From NCBI RefSeq assembly GCF_900604335.1, contig NZ_UWOD01000002.1, forward strand, positions 620,001 to 684,000: DNA of 64,000 nt, read 5' to 3'. A program made the translations under genes and the position numbers. Of this stretch, positions 8,101-19,637 are shown piece by piece. Each line of letters begins with the position of its first letter. Position 1 is the stretch's first letter. The DNA comes from Intestinibacillus sp. Marseille-P6563. Its GTDB lineage: Bacteria; Bacillota; Clostridia; Oscillospirales; Butyricicoccaceae. The notes under the pieces were generated by a model, which searched no databases, had not been told where the DNA came from, and was given only the letters and a program-made list of their open reading frames with translations.

Positions 8101-8887
8101 CATCCCGGTATTCCCGGGCACCAACTGCGAATACGACACCGCCAAGGCAGTTGAAACCGCAGGCGGCGCAGCCGAAATCATTGTGGTTCGCAACTTCTCG
8201 GCCGATGCGCTGGCCCAGTCGGCCGAACAGCTCGAGCAGGCCATCCGCCGCGCGCAGATGGTGATTCTGCCGGGCGGCTTCTCGGGCGGCGACGAGCCGG
8301 ACGGCTCGGGCAAGTTCATTGCTTCCTTCCTGCGCGGCCCGGGCATCAAGGATGCCATCCATGACCTGCTCGGCAAGCGCGACGGCCTGATGCTCGGCAT
8401 CTGCAACGGCTTCCAGGCACTCATTAAGCTCGGTCTGGTGCCCTACGGCGAGATCCGCGACCAGATGACCGATGCTGACCCGACTTTGACCTTTAACCTC
8501 ATCGGCCGCCATCAGTCCTCTTATGTGACCACGCGCGTGGCGTCGGTCAAGAGCCCGTGGCTGTCCTCCTGCGAGGTGGGCGACCTGCATTCGATCGCCA
8601 TTTCGCACGGCGAAGGCCGCTTTGTTGCTCCGCAGCACGTCATCGAGGATTTGGCGAAGAACGGCCAGATCGCCTTCCAGTACACCGACCTTTCCGGCAA
8701 TCCGTCCATGGACATTGCCTGGAACCCGAATGGTTCGATGTGCGCGATCGAAGGCATCACCTCCCCCGATGGCCGCGTGCTGGGTAAGATGGGCCATACC
8801 GAGCGTTACAGCCCGTATGTGGGCCGCAACATCTACGGCGAAAAATATCAGCCCATTTTTGCAAACGGCGTGAAGTATTTCAAATAA
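5141..8887 (+). CDS. purL: Phosphoribosylformylglycinamidine synthase, single-chain form
   Basis: At 1248 residues this is the large one-chain enzyme that converts FGAR to FGAM with ATP and glutamine in purine synthesis. The first half contains the linker and AIRS-like ATP domains (YWSDHCRHTTF, FKNETHNHPTEIEPFGGAATCLGG). The second half carries another AIRS repeat (IGGKDSMSG). Residues from about 985 form a class I glutamine amidotransferase, with GGFSGGDEPDGSG, the nucleophile cysteine in LGICNGFQAL (about residue 1088) and a catalytic His in SHGEGRF. Separate purQ/purS are therefore unnecessary. The start has AAGGAG upstream, and a strong terminator follows. Confidence 0.97.
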   Translation: MAVYRCYSEKRPGFAVEAESLLKSLADQLEIHTLSGVRYLCRYDAEGLTPETYEKAKHIVFSEPMVDVCYDESFPLPEGDYTVLAVEPLPGQFDQRADSCAQCIQLLTGGERPTVAAAKVYVFEGTLTESDLAKVKNYLINPVEAREASMDKPSTLRVDYDIPTEVDTVEGFTTMDETALADMLQTLGLAMDLDDLKFLQAYFAGEEKRDPTITEVRMIDTYWSDHCRHTTFLTEIDDTAIDDPMVQAAFDRYLAARVEVYGEEKASKRPVTLMDIATAAAKVLKKRGYLQNLDESEEINACSIKIKVKVDDADGGCHFEDWLLMFKNETHNHPTEIEPFGGAATCLGGAIRDPLSGRSYVYQAMRVTGAGDPTVPLSETLPHKLPQRKLCTTAAAGYSSYGNQIGLATGLVHEIYHPGYVAKRMEIGAVVGAAPVENVIREVPEAGDIVILLGGKTGRDGCGGATGSSKKHTESSLETCGAEVQKGNPPEERKIQRLFRDPEVTRMIRRCNDFGAGGVSVAIGELADGLDIDLNMVPKKYDGLDGTELAISESQERMAVVVRAKDADAFIAKASGENLEAVKVAVVTDTNRLRMTWNGKTIVDISRDFLNTNGCAKHATAAVPHLAAPSIERTPDGDTVAEKLLNHASSLNVCLERGLVERFDGSIGANSVFMPFGGKNQLTPTQVMAATLPALSGQASTASVMAYGFDPFYTEQNPFLGASAAVVESVAKLVAAGCRYDRAYLTFQEYFERLGKDPKRFGKPLSALLGAYVAQEELCLGAIGGKDSMSGSFDDMDVPPTLVSFAIVPQEADQLISPEFKAAGHPVYLLDAAYTADGAPDYDMIKDMWDDAFRLISEGKAVSAWALSVGGVAEGVCKMTLGNDIGFAFDPAFPQEALFLKNFGGILLETTEELPHAWKVGETIADPAVTIGGERVTLDQLKAAFEGRLESVFPTQAPAADEHLTTLSYTERNAKAPAVKMAKPLAVIPVFPGTNCEYDTAKAVETAGGAAEIIVVRNFSADALAQSAEQLEQAIRRAQMVILPGGFSGGDEPDGSGKFIASFLRGPGIKDAIHDLLGKRDGLMLGICNGFQALIKLGLVPYGEIRDQMTDADPTLTFNLIGRHQSSYVTTRVASVKSPWLSSCEVGDLHSIAISHGEGRFVAPQHVIEDLAKNGQIAFQYTDLSGNPSMDIAWNPNGSMCAIEGITSPDGRVLGKMGHTERYSPYVGRNIYGEKYQPIFANGVKYFK

Positions 8888-8890
8888 TCG

Positions 8891-8928
8891 AAAACTCCCC
8901 TCGAATGGTGATTCGAGGGGAGTTTTTT
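8891..8928 (+). terminator. Intrinsic terminator after purL
   Basis: AAAACTCCCCTCGAAT (8891-8906) pairs perfectly with ATTCGAGGGGAGTTTT (8911-8926) around a four-base loop and ends in a T run. Confidence 0.9.
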
Positions 8929-8946
8929 CTGTTTTTTGCGTGCGTT

Positions 8947-9111
8947 TTATTCTTCTTTTTTCTCTTTTTTGCGGCGGCGCACCGCCTCGGTCAGGAGATA
9001 TTCGATCTGTCCATTGACCGACCGGAATTCATCCTCGGCCCAGCGGGCGATCTCCTCATAAAGGGAAGCAGATAGCCGCAGCGGCACCTGCTTTTTCGAT
9101 TTGTCCGCCAC
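8947..9111 (-). CDS. Arc-type ribbon-helix-helix DNA-binding protein
   Basis: This 54-residue protein has the Arc/MetJ ribbon-helix-helix pattern: a basic N-terminus, the strand QVPLRLS, a helix [15 protein letters not shown], then [18 protein letters not shown] and a Lys/Glu-rich tail. It starts with GTG at 9111, behind AGGAGGTGAG, which overlaps the stop of the preceding membrane gene. An upstream extension in the same frame lacks a start with a ribosome site. As the last gene of the SPFH operon it is the obvious candidate to bind the palindrome at the operon promoter; that pairing is inference. Confidence 0.82.
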   Translation of the reverse strand: MADKSKKQVPLRLSASLYEEIARWAEDEFRSVNGQIEYLLTEAVRRRKKEKKEE

Positions 9112-9122
9112 AGCCTCACCTC

Positions 9123-9380
9123 CTACTTTCGAATTGCTTTGCGCAGACTGTTTCCCACGTAAAACAGACACATCCCACCGCCGACAAGACATACCAGCCG
9201 CAGCCATATCGGTTCGCCGTGCATACTCCATGCACAGAACAGCAGCAGCGCACCCACGCCTCCATAAATGATCACAACAAGCAGCAGCAGAACAATCCGC
9301 AGCGGCCAGGGCACCCGGCGGCATTGCGCGCCTTCCGTCACCCCTGTAAAAATTATTTGCAGCACGATCTCCAGAAGCAT
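9123..9380 (-). CDS. Small membrane protein of the SPFH operon
   Basis: This 85-residue protein of no recognised family has a hydrophobic N-terminal segment, then two clear transmembrane stretches (about residues 28-50 and 58-75). It ends in a basic tail (SLRKAIRK). It lies between the SPFH gene (28-base gap) and the Arc-type gene (11-base gap) with its own AAGGGAG ribosome site, so all three are one operon. A role next to the SPFH membrane scaffold is inferred from context only. Confidence 0.65.
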   Translation of the reverse strand: MLLEIVLQIIFTGVTEGAQCRRVPWPLRIVLLLLVVIIYGGVGALLLFCAWSMHGEPIWLRLVCLVGGGMCLFYVGNSLRKAIRK

Positions 9381-9408
9381 ACCCGTGCTCCCTTCTTTTC
9401 TTTCTATT

Positions 9409-10425
9409 TTAATAGATCGAGCCGGAATTTACAACCGGTTGTGCATCTTTCCCTGCGCACAAAACCACCATCAGGTTGGATACCATCTGTGCCTTGCGTT
9501 CGTCGTCCAAATCGACTACCTGCTTGCGGCTGAGTTCGTCGAGCGCCATCTCGACCATACCCACCGCACCTTCGACGATCATTTTGCGCGCATCGACGAC
9601 CGCACTGGCCTGCTGCCGTTGCAGCATCGCTGCCGCGATCTCGGGTGCATAAGCCAGCGTTGTGATGCGGGCTTCTTCGATTTTTAGACCTGCGCATTCG
9701 ACGCGCTTCTGAATTTCCTTGGCCAGTACCCCGGCGATCTCCTGAGCCGAACCGCGCAGGCTCTTTTCATCGCCGCCTTCGGACACGTCATAGGGATACA
9801 GCCGCACGGTGTTGCGCAGCGCAGCATCCGACTGGATGGACAAAAACTCCTGATAATTGTCCACGGCGAATACGGCCTTGGCCGTGTCCTCGATGTGCCA
9901 GATGACTGCGATGCCAATGACGATCGGATTGCCGAGCAGATCGTTGATCTTCTGCTTGTCGTTGTTGAGCGTCATGGTCTTGAGCGACAGCTTTTTGCTC
10001 ATGGAAGCCGCCTTGACGATCTTACCGCTCGATGTGTTTTCCTCTTTGGACAGCTTGGTCAGCGCCACTTCGCTTGCGGTCTGGGCCGCCGGATTGACCG
10101 AATTGCAAAACGGGTTGACAAAAAAGATGCCCTCTCCCTTGAGTGTGCCGATGTACTTGCCGAACAGGGTCAAAACCAGCGCTTCGTTGGGCCCCAGTAC
10201 CTTGATGCCCGCAAACAGCAGCCAGCACGGCAGGCACCAATAAAAGATGCACACCACCAGCAAGGCGATCATGCCGGCGCTAGCCCCATCATTCGATAGC
10301 CGGATGGCACTGAATACAATGCCTGCGACTGCGGCCAGCATCAGCGCAATGTTGAGCACCAGCACCGCCATGCCGCTGCCCGCCCGGAGGACCTTTTCCT
10401 CATAGGTTGTTTTTTGCTGTGTCAT
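9409..10425 (-). CDS. SPFH/band-7 domain membrane protein
   Basis: The 338-residue protein has two transmembrane segments near the N-terminus (about 18-40 and 50-75). The SPFH (stomatin/prohibitin/flotillin/HflK) domain follows, from about [17 protein letters not shown] to residue 270 ([22 protein letters not shown]). An Ala/Glu/Gln-rich helix comes next ([20 protein letters not shown]). Such proteins form membrane scaffolds. The ATG at 10425 is chosen because AAAGGAGTGG precedes it; two in-frame ATGs further up have no ribosome site and lie next to the operator. It heads a three-gene operon. Confidence 0.88.
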   Translation of the reverse strand: MTQQKTTYEEKVLRAGSGMAVLVLNIALMLAAVAGIVFSAIRLSNDGASAGMIALLVVCIFYWCLPCWLLFAGIKVLGPNEALVLTLFGKYIGTLKGEGIFFVNPFCNSVNPAAQTASEVALTKLSKEENTSSGKIVKAASMSKKLSLKTMTLNNDKQKINDLLGNPIVIGIAVIWHIEDTAKAVFAVDNYQEFLSIQSDAALRNTVRLYPYDVSEGGDEKSLRGSAQEIAGVLAKEIQKRVECAGLKIEEARITTLAYAPEIAAAMLQRQQASAVVDARKMIVEGAVGMVEMALDELSRKQVVDLDDERKAQMVSNLMVVLCAGKDAQPVVNSGSIY

Positions 10426-10447
10426 TTGAATCCACTCCTTTGTCATC

Positions 10448-10464
10448 GATATCAATTTGATATC
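10448..10464. promoter_or_regulatory. Palindromic operator of the SPFH operon
   Basis: GATATCAATTTGATATC is a perfect 8+1+8 palindrome. It begins four bases downstream of the -10 box, where transcription should start, and is therefore placed for repression. Confidence 0.7.
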
Positions 10465-10467
10465 ATC

Positions 10468-10496
10468 ATAATACGACTTTGCTTTCCATCTGTCAA
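10468..10496 (-). promoter_or_regulatory. Strong sigma-A promoter of the SPFH operon
   Basis: On the minus strand a consensus TTGACA (10491-10496) and TATTAT (10468-10473) are 17 bases apart. Confidence 0.8.
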
Positions 10497-10531
10497 GAGG
10501 ATTTTTCTTTGTAGTTTCTTAACTCCTTTTG

Positions 10532-10540
10532 TGCTATAAT
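10532..10540 (+). promoter_or_regulatory. Extended -10 promoter of the CNNM gene
   Basis: TGCTATAAT is a full extended -10 element about 38 bases before the ATG. No good -35 is visible, as is usual for this class. Confidence 0.55.
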
Positions 10541-10577
10541 ATAAGGGAATATATATTTAGGAGGGAACTTCCAATCT

Positions 10578-11870
10578 ATGGACAGTGGTCATTTAGCCAA
10601 TCTGACATCGGCTGATTTTGTGACGCTTGGTATCATCATTTTATGCGTGATCCTGTCAGCCTACTTTTCTGCAACCGAAACAGCTTATTCCTCGCTCAAC
10701 CGTGTACGTATGAAAAACATCGCGGCCGACGGGAACAAACGCGCTTCGCTGGTCCTACGCCAGTCGGAAAGCTACGACAAGCTGATTTCGACCATTCTGA
10801 TTGGCAACAACATCGTAAACATCCTCGCCACCTCGCTGGCAACCGTGTTCTTCCTCAAGCTCCTGCCCTATGCCGGTGCAACGGTATCCACGGTCGTCAT
10901 GACGCTGGTCATCCTGATCTTTGGCGAAATCTCGCCCAAGAGCCTGGCCAAGGATGCCCCCGAGCAGTTTTCGATGTTCTCCGCTCCGTTCCTCAATGTT
11001 CTGCTGAAGATCCTTGCGCCGCTCAACTTCATCTTTACCCAATGGAAACGTCTGCTGACCCATATCTTCAAGATCCCGGAAAGCCAGGGCATCACCGAAG
11101 ACGAACTGCTGACCATTGTGGATGAAGCCCAAGATGGCGGCGGCATCAACCACGAAGAAGGCGCGCTCATCCGCAGCGCCATCGAATTTAACGATCTGGA
11201 AGCTGAGGACATTTGCACCCCCCGTGTGGATGTGTGCGCTGTCCCGCTGGATGCTTCTCATGATAAAATCCTGGAAACTTTCCGCGAAAGCGGCTTCTCC
11301 CGCCTGCTGGTCTACCAGGACAGCATCGACACCGTTGTGGGCGTCATTCATGAAAAGGATTTCTACAATCAGGTGCTTTATGGCGGCCAGACGGTTTCCA
11401 GCATCCTGCAAGAACCGTATTTCATCCCGCCTTCGATGGAAATTTCCAAACTGCTGCGCGCGTTGCAAACCAAAAGAAGACACATTGCTATCGTGACCGA
11501 CGACTTTGGCGGCACGCTCGGTGTTGTCACCATGGAAGACATCATCGAAGAACTGGTGGGCGAAATCTGGGACGAGCATGATGTCATCACCAACGACATC
11601 ACGCCGCTGGAAGACCACACGTTCCGCGTGGCCTGCGGCATGCGACTGGATAAATTGTTTGAATACTTTGACCTGGGCGACGCGCCCGAAGATATCGCCA
11701 CGGTCAGCGGCTGGATTTCCGATTCGTTCGGCTATATCCCCCGCATGGGCGAATCTTTTGTTTACGAAAACCTGACCGTCACGGTCACCGAGACTGATGG
11801 CCAGCGCCTGACCTATGCAACCGTACAGGTTGCCCCGCAGCAGGCTCCGGCTGATGACGAACCGGCTTAA
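10578..11870 (+). CDS. CNNM/HlyC-CorC family transporter-like protein with CBS pair
   Basis: The 430-residue protein has an N-terminal CNNM (DUF21) membrane domain of three or four helices with the SAYFSATETAYSSLN motif. A pair of CBS domains follows (about residues 205-325, with TPRVDVCAVP and DDFGGTLGVVTMEDIIEELVG). The C-terminal CorC_HlyC domain comes last. Relatives are divalent-metal (Mg/Co) transporters, and the old hemolysin name reflects history only. AGGAGGG precedes the ATG at somewhat long spacing. It stands alone between its own promoter and a bidirectional terminator. Confidence 0.9.
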   Translation: MDSGHLANLTSADFVTLGIIILCVILSAYFSATETAYSSLNRVRMKNIAADGNKRASLVLRQSESYDKLISTILIGNNIVNILATSLATVFFLKLLPYAGATVSTVVMTLVILIFGEISPKSLAKDAPEQFSMFSAPFLNVLLKILAPLNFIFTQWKRLLTHIFKIPESQGITEDELLTIVDEAQDGGGINHEEGALIRSAIEFNDLEAEDICTPRVDVCAVPLDASHDKILETFRESGFSRLLVYQDSIDTVVGVIHEKDFYNQVLYGGQTVSSILQEPYFIPPSMEISKLLRALQTKRRHIAIVTDDFGGTLGVVTMEDIIEELVGEIWDEHDVITNDITPLEDHTFRVACGMRLDKLFEYFDLGDAPEDIATVSGWISDSFGYIPRMGESFVYENLTVTVTETDGQRLTYATVQVAPQQAPADDEPA

Positions 11871-11882
11871 TCCGTACATCAA

Positions 11883-11912
11883 AAAAGGGACTGGATTCAT
11901 CCAGTCCCTTTT
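11883..11912. terminator. Bidirectional terminator between the CNNM gene and uvrA
   Basis: AAAAGGGACTGGA (11883-11895) pairs with TCCAGTCCCTTTT (11900-11912) around TTCA; A and T runs flank both sides. Confidence 0.88.
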
Positions 11913-11913
11913 C

Positions 11914-14736
<2,823 letters not shown>

Positions 14737-14769
14737 GCAGTTTCCTTTCTATATGATAATGTGCCCACA

Positions 14770-15567
14770 TCACACAAACAGGCTGGGCTCAGCCCGGCGG
14801 GCATACCCGAGTTCGAGTTCTTCCTTATGGTATAAGTATCCCGCGTCGTCAAAATATTTTGCGCCCTTCGGGCATTTTTTCTCACAGGCGCAGCATTTGA
14901 TGCAGATGCCGGAAACGATCTCGGGATGCTCCCGGTCGATCGAGCCCATAGGGCAAACATCGGCGCAGATGCCGCAGCCATCGCATTTTTCCATGTCGGT
15001 CTTGGGCTTAACCTTCAAAATATTGATCGGTGTACCCTTGCGGTCACGCGGGGTGTAGTAGGGGCGGATGGGCGTACAGCCCTCGACTGTGGCCGGGGTG
15101 GTGTAGCTGCCGGTCTGTAATTTATCTTTTACCTGGGCGGCAAACTGGCGCGCCAGCGCCATGTCGGCTTCATCTGGCCGCCCGGCGGCCAAGGTACGCG
15201 AAAATGCGTGTTCCCCGACAAAGGCTGCACCTGCAATGGTGTGGAATCCGTTTGCTTCCAGAATGTCGCGCAGTTCGATCAGGCCATCGTCAAAATTGCG
15301 GTTGCCAAACAGCACGACCGGGATGGCTTTGGCGCCATGTCCCTCGACGGTGGCCAGGTATTTGAGCAGCACGTTGGGCACCCGTCCGGCATAGACCGGA
15401 GTGCCGAACACGACCACATCGTCCGGTCCAAAGGCCTTGCCCTGTGCCCGCGCGGCGGGCAGCGTGAAATCAAAGGTTTCATACTGTGCATCCAGTTCCT
15501 GTGCGATGGCACGAACGGCTTTTTGTGTCGTACCGGTCGCGCTCCAATACATCGCTGTGATTTTCAT
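14770..15567 (-). CDS. EFR1-family flavodoxin/ferredoxin protein
   Basis: The 265-residue protein combines an N-terminal flavodoxin-like domain (WSATGTTQKAV phosphate loop, about residues 9-19) with two C-terminal [4Fe-4S] motifs. These are CDGCGICADVCP and CIKCCACEKKCP. This order is the EFR1 family of anaerobes, presumed to shuttle electrons between FMN and ferredoxin-type centres. Its ATG overlaps the TGA of the frameshifted nuclease gene by four bases (ATGA). Partner enzymes are unknown. Confidence 0.87.
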   Translation of the reverse strand: MKITAMYWSATGTTQKAVRAIAQELDAQYETFDFTLPAARAQGKAFGPDDVVVFGTPVYAGRVPNVLLKYLATVEGHGAKAIPVVLFGNRNFDDGLIELRDILEANGFHTIAGAAFVGEHAFSRTLAAGRPDEADMALARQFAAQVKDKLQTGSYTTPATVEGCTPIRPYYTPRDRKGTPINILKVKPKTDMEKCDGCGICADVCPMGSIDREHPEIVSGICIKCCACEKKCPKGAKYFDDAGYLYHKEELELGYARRAEPSLFV

Positions 15568-16779
15568 CGTTCTTCCCCCTTTTTCTTCTGCGCTTTCTTT
15601 TTCACAAAGTTTCGATAATCATCTCTTATTAGTGCGTATGTAATTAAATTTTCCATAAGATAAACAATATCTGGATCATCAAGATAGATTAATCGATTAT
15701 TTTTGAAACTGCCTAAAAATATTTCATCTTTATATAAGAGTTTTGGATAGCATCGCGCAATGCCACGTTTCAACTCGTCTTTTTTTCCGCTTCCTACATT
15801 CCCAACTGCAATACGTCCATCATGCACTAAGGTAAATTGGTTATTTGTACAGCGAAGATACTTATCCATAACGATCTGTGCCGAACGATGCCGCTTTCCG
15901 TTTAATTCAACTCCAACACACAAGGCTGTGTGGCTTTCCTCCAAACGACTCCATGTCGTATAGCTAGAGAATCCAAAACTCACAACATAATGTTTTCTCT
16001 TATAGATAACTTCGAACGCTCGATATAATCCATTAAATTGTCCACCGCTGGCATCTCCAGATGCCCATTCAATTGTGCCTAAATCCTGTTTCAATTCAAA
16101 CAATTCATATTTTTTTCTTTGGCAAGGTGTGCGACGTATCCAATAAACAATCATGGAAATTTACCAAAAACGGAAGTAAATGTTGCGGCGTATCTTTTCC
16201 GAACTCATTATAATCATATCTTTCCTGAATACCATCATTCCACTTACCAAATGCTGTACGCGCAAAATCCGTATTCTTTTCCAAAGCTGTATAGGCTCCC
16301 GCGCATAGATCTTCATAAGTGGGTATATCTGCAAGCCATTGATAGAGCTTGCCATCCCATTTTGCTACACGCATGTTATAGCCATTCGTTAGGAAAACAT
16401 AATCACAACCCAGCATATCTGCATAATCCATAGCCTGCCATGTGATATATTCATTCAGCAAAGAAACGCTCTGCGCTTTGCATTCAACCACCGCTAGTGG
16501 AATATATTGATTGGATTTTTCTCGGAAACCTTCCACAATAATATCTGCGCGTCTTTTGCTTTCACATTGATAATGCCGCAAACTTTCTTCTGTTCGAATC
16601 ATTTGCTTTGGAACGTGCATTTGTTTTATCAAAAAGGAGATCGTTTTTTGCCGTACTTCTTCCTCTGGTGTCATTTGTATGCTTTTTTTACGAATAGGAT
16701 CAAAAAACCATGTGCTTCCATTATGCTTCCAAGTTTTTGGCAAACGTATATTTCGAAAATCTTGTTGCACATCAATCAT
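15564..16779 (-). pseudogene. HsdR-N-like PD-(D/E)xK nuclease gene with a frameshift
   Basis: Two minus-strand frames, 16105-16779 and 15564-16154, together encode one protein of about 395 residues. The first part has a type I restriction HsdR N-terminal (HSDR_N) nuclease fold: RRADIIVEG and PLAVVECKAQ provide the D...ExK active-site pattern. The second continues YELFELKQDLG to a basic C-terminus. The frames join at a run of seven A on the minus strand (16110-16116): removing one A gives a continuous TLPKKKYELFELKQ. Base composition is strikingly AT-rich compared with neighbours (one 60-base line at 25% GC), suggesting transfer. A sequencing error or slippage at the run is possible, so it may still be functional. 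Confidence 0.72.
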
Positions 16780-16814
16780 TGTTTTTCATACTCCTACAAA
16801 ATGAATTACGGCAA

Positions 16815-17642
16815 TCACGATATATCCCAACAACATCCAGCCGACAGTGCGCCGACCTGGTCACCCAGCATGTCATGCAGCAGCGTATAGGCGTGCGGAC
16901 CGGTGCAATGTCCGGTCAGATAACGCGCGCCCGTGGCCTCCAGCCGTCGGCCAATTTCCTCAATGAGTTCGTCTGGTTCGCTTTGACCGCGATTCGGACT
17001 GTACAGGTGCATGCCGCCTACCACGACATCGGGCATCCGTCCGGCGTGCTCGGCGGCTTTCTGCACCAGATTGACCACGCCCCGATGGGCGCAGCCGGTA
17101 AAGAGAATACATTTCCCTTTTTCATAGACGATCAGGCTCTGCTCATGGGCGAACGAGTCGGGTACATACTGCTCCCCTTCCCGTTCCAGCAGCGTTTTGC
17201 AGCCTGCCGACTGGCACTCGGTGCCGGTCACATCGGCAAACAGCAGCAGATTGGGGCTGACCTCTTGCACGTCACCGGCTGCCGCCAGACGCGGATGATG
17301 CTGTAAGGTGCGGTCGAGGCCAATCTCCTCAATGCCGTTCGGCTTTTGGGAAAAATGTGGCTCAAAGGCGCGGTGATGGACATACACCGGCGCGTGGTCG
17401 TTTTCCCGCAGGAAGGCGGCCAGACCGCCGCCGTGGTCGTAATGCCCATGGGACAAAAAGGCGCGCGTTACCTTGCCGATGTCCAGCCCCAAGGTGCGGG
17501 CGTTCTGCAAAAACAATTCGGTATGGCCCATGTCAAACAGCAGCGGGCCTTCGTTTTCGGTATCCAGATACAGGCTCAGGCCGTGTTCACAGCCAAAGTC
17601 CGGCGAAATCGCGGTGTTTTCGGTCAGGGTATACAAACGCAT
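16815..17642 (-). CDS. MBL-fold metal-dependent hydrolase
   Basis: The 275-residue protein is a metallo-beta-lactamase fold enzyme with the LSHGHYDHGGG metal-binding motif (about residues 64-74). Later ligands are in FTGCAHRGVVN and LTGHCTG. The sequence resembles the 7,8-dihydropterin-6-yl-methyl-4-(aminobenzene)phosphate synthase-like branch, but the substrate is unknown. AAGGAGGGAACGCAC precedes the ATG. It follows uvrB by 13 bases and is probably co-transcribed with it; a link to repair is not shown. Confidence 0.85.
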   Translation of the reverse strand: MRLYTLTENTAISPDFGCEHGLSLYLDTENEGPLLFDMGHTELFLQNARTLGLDIGKVTRAFLSHGHYDHGGGLAAFLRENDHAPVYVHHRAFEPHFSQKPNGIEEIGLDRTLQHHPRLAAAGDVQEVSPNLLLFADVTGTECQSAGCKTLLEREGEQYVPDSFAHEQSLIVYEKGKCILFTGCAHRGVVNLVQKAAEHAGRMPDVVVGGMHLYSPNRGQSEPDELIEEIGRRLEATGARYLTGHCTGPHAYTLLHDMLGDQVGALSAGCCWDIS

Positions 17643-17655
17643 GTGCGTTCCCTCC

Positions 17656-19620
17656 TTACGATGTCTGGCTTTCCAGTTCTTTGATCTTATCGCGCAGTTC
17701 GGCAGCCAGTTCGAACTCCAGCAGCTTGGCCGCTTCCTTCATCTGCCGGGTCAGGCGCGCGATTTCAAGCGCGGTCTCGTTCTTGCTCAGCTTCTTGGTC
17801 TTGCCGCGCGGCAGCTTGCTTTCGCTCGAAATTTCGATGACGTCCTTGACGCTCTTCTTGACCGTGCGCGGGGTGATACCATGTTCCTTATTGAATGCCT
17901 CCTGCAAACTGCGGCGACGTTCGGTTTCCGAGATGGCCCGGTGCATGGACGGCGTGATATTGTCCGCATACATGATGACCATACCGTTTTCGTTGCGCGC
18001 CGCGCGGCCGATGGTCTGGATGAGTGAAGTTTCCGAACGCAGGAAGCCTTCCTTGTCGGCGTCCAAAATCGCGACGAGCGACACTTCGGGCAGGTCCAGG
18101 CCCTCACGCAGCAGGTTGATACCCACGAGCACATCGTACAGCCCGAGCCGCAAATCGCGGATGAGCTCCATGCGCTCGATGGTCTTAACGTCGTGGTGCA
18201 TGTACCGCACCTTGATGCCCACACCTTCCAGATAGGAGGTCAAATCCTCAGCCATTTTCTTGGTCAGGGTGGTCACCAGCACGCGCTCACCCTTTTCGGT
18301 GCGGGTGTGGATTTCGCCCACCAGGTCGTCGATCTGGCCTTCGACCGGGCGCACCGAAATGAGCGGGTCGAGCAAGCCGGTCGGACGGATGACCTGTTCG
18401 ACGATTTGCCCGGCGCGCTCGCGTTCATATTCGGCCGGGGTGGCCGACACATAGAGCACCTGATTTAAGCGTTCGTTGAACTCGTCGAAGTTTAAAGGCC
18501 GGTTGTCGAGCGCCGAGGGCAGGCGGAAACCGTTGTCGATCAGGCTTTCCTTGCGGGCACGGTCGCCGTGGTACATGGCGCGCACCTGCGGCAAGGTCAC
18601 ATGACTCTCGTCGATGATGAGCAGAAAATCCTTGGGAAAATAATCGATAAGCGTATACGGTGCCGAACCGGGCGCGCGGCCGGACAGCACGCGCGAATAG
18701 TTTTCAATGCCCGAACAGAAACCGATCTCCTGGAGCATTTCGATGTCATAGTTAGTGCGCTGGGCGATGCGCTGGGCTTCGACCAGCTTGTTGTTGGCGT
18801 TAAAATAGGCCACGCGCTCGTCCAGTTCGCGCTCAAGCTCCTGGATGGCGACCGCCATTTTGTCCTTGCTCGTGACATAGTGGCTGGCCGGGAAGATGGC
18901 CGTATGCTTGACTTCGGCCACGACCTTGCCGTTCAAGGGGTCGATGCGACTGATGCGGTCGATCTCATCGCCAAAAAATTCAATGCGCACACAGTCGGAA
19001 TCCGAATATACTGGCCAGACCTCGACCGTATCCCCGCGCACGCGGAAGCGGTTGCGTTCAAAGGCGATGTCGTTGCGCTCATACTGAATGTCGATCAGGC
19101 GGCGGATGAGGTCATCGCGGCTGACCTCCATGCCCGGACGCAGCGAGATGACCATGCTTTTGTAGTCGATCGGGTCGCCGAGCGAATAGATGCACGACAC
19201 CGATGCGACGATGATCACATCGTCCCGCTCGGACAGGGCCGAGGTGGCCGAGTGGCGCAGGCGGTCGATCTCGTCGTTGATGGCCGAATCCTTTTCGATA
19301 TAGGTGTCCGTGGACGCGATATAGGCCTCGGGCTGATAATAGTCATAATAGGACACAAAATACTCGACCGCGTTGTTCGGGAAAAACTCACGCAGCTCGG
19401 AACAGAGCTGAGCGGCCAGTGTTTTGTTGTGCGCGAGAACGAGTGTGGGCTTTTGCACCCGCTCAATGATGTTGGCCATGGTAAAGGTCTTGCCCGAACC
19501 GGTAACGCCCAGCAGGACCTGTTCGTCCACACCGTTTAAAAAGCCGGTCGCCAGTTTGTCGACCGCTTCGGGCTGGTCGCCTGCCATCTGGTACGGGCTG
19601 ACCACTTGAAACTGTGGCAT
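17656..19620 (-). CDS. uvrB: Excinuclease ABC subunit B
   Basis: The 654-residue helicase-like subunit loads onto damage after UvrA and recruits UvrC. It begins with [20 protein letters not shown] and has Walker [11 protein letters not shown] (about residue 40). It also has the beta-hairpin region [16 protein letters not shown] as Walker B, helicase motifs up to QTIGRAARN, and a C-terminal UVR coiled domain ([19 protein letters not shown]) that contacts UvrC. Length is normal. AAAGGAGG lies upstream. It is the second gene after radC in a repair operon. Confidence 0.98.
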   Translation of the reverse strand: MPQFQVVSPYQMAGDQPEAVDKLATGFLNGVDEQVLLGVTGSGKTFTMANIIERVQKPTLVLAHNKTLAAQLCSELREFFPNNAVEYFVSYYDYYQPEAYIASTDTYIEKDSAINDEIDRLRHSATSALSERDDVIIVASVSCIYSLGDPIDYKSMVISLRPGMEVSRDDLIRRLIDIQYERNDIAFERNRFRVRGDTVEVWPVYSDSDCVRIEFFGDEIDRISRIDPLNGKVVAEVKHTAIFPASHYVTSKDKMAVAIQELERELDERVAYFNANNKLVEAQRIAQRTNYDIEMLQEIGFCSGIENYSRVLSGRAPGSAPYTLIDYFPKDFLLIIDESHVTLPQVRAMYHGDRARKESLIDNGFRLPSALDNRPLNFDEFNERLNQVLYVSATPAEYERERAGQIVEQVIRPTGLLDPLISVRPVEGQIDDLVGEIHTRTEKGERVLVTTLTKKMAEDLTSYLEGVGIKVRYMHHDVKTIERMELIRDLRLGLYDVLVGINLLREGLDLPEVSLVAILDADKEGFLRSETSLIQTIGRAARNENGMVIMYADNITPSMHRAISETERRRSLQEAFNKEHGITPRTVKKSVKDVIEISSESKLPRGKTKKLSKNETALEIARLTRQMKEAAKLLEFELAAELRDKIKELESQTS

Positions 19621-19637
19621 ACGGAAAAACCTCCTTT

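Noticed and set aside
4967-8797. Open frame of 1276 codons antisense to purL
   Set aside because: No similarity to any family, low-complexity His/Arg/Gly/Val composition; a by-product of GC-rich codon use on the purL strand.
16105-16154. Programmed +1 frameshift in the HsdR-N-like gene
   Set aside because: The A7 run allows slippage, but no stimulatory ribosome site or pseudoknot was evident. Simple mutation or sequencing error explains it as well, so it is kept only as a possibility.
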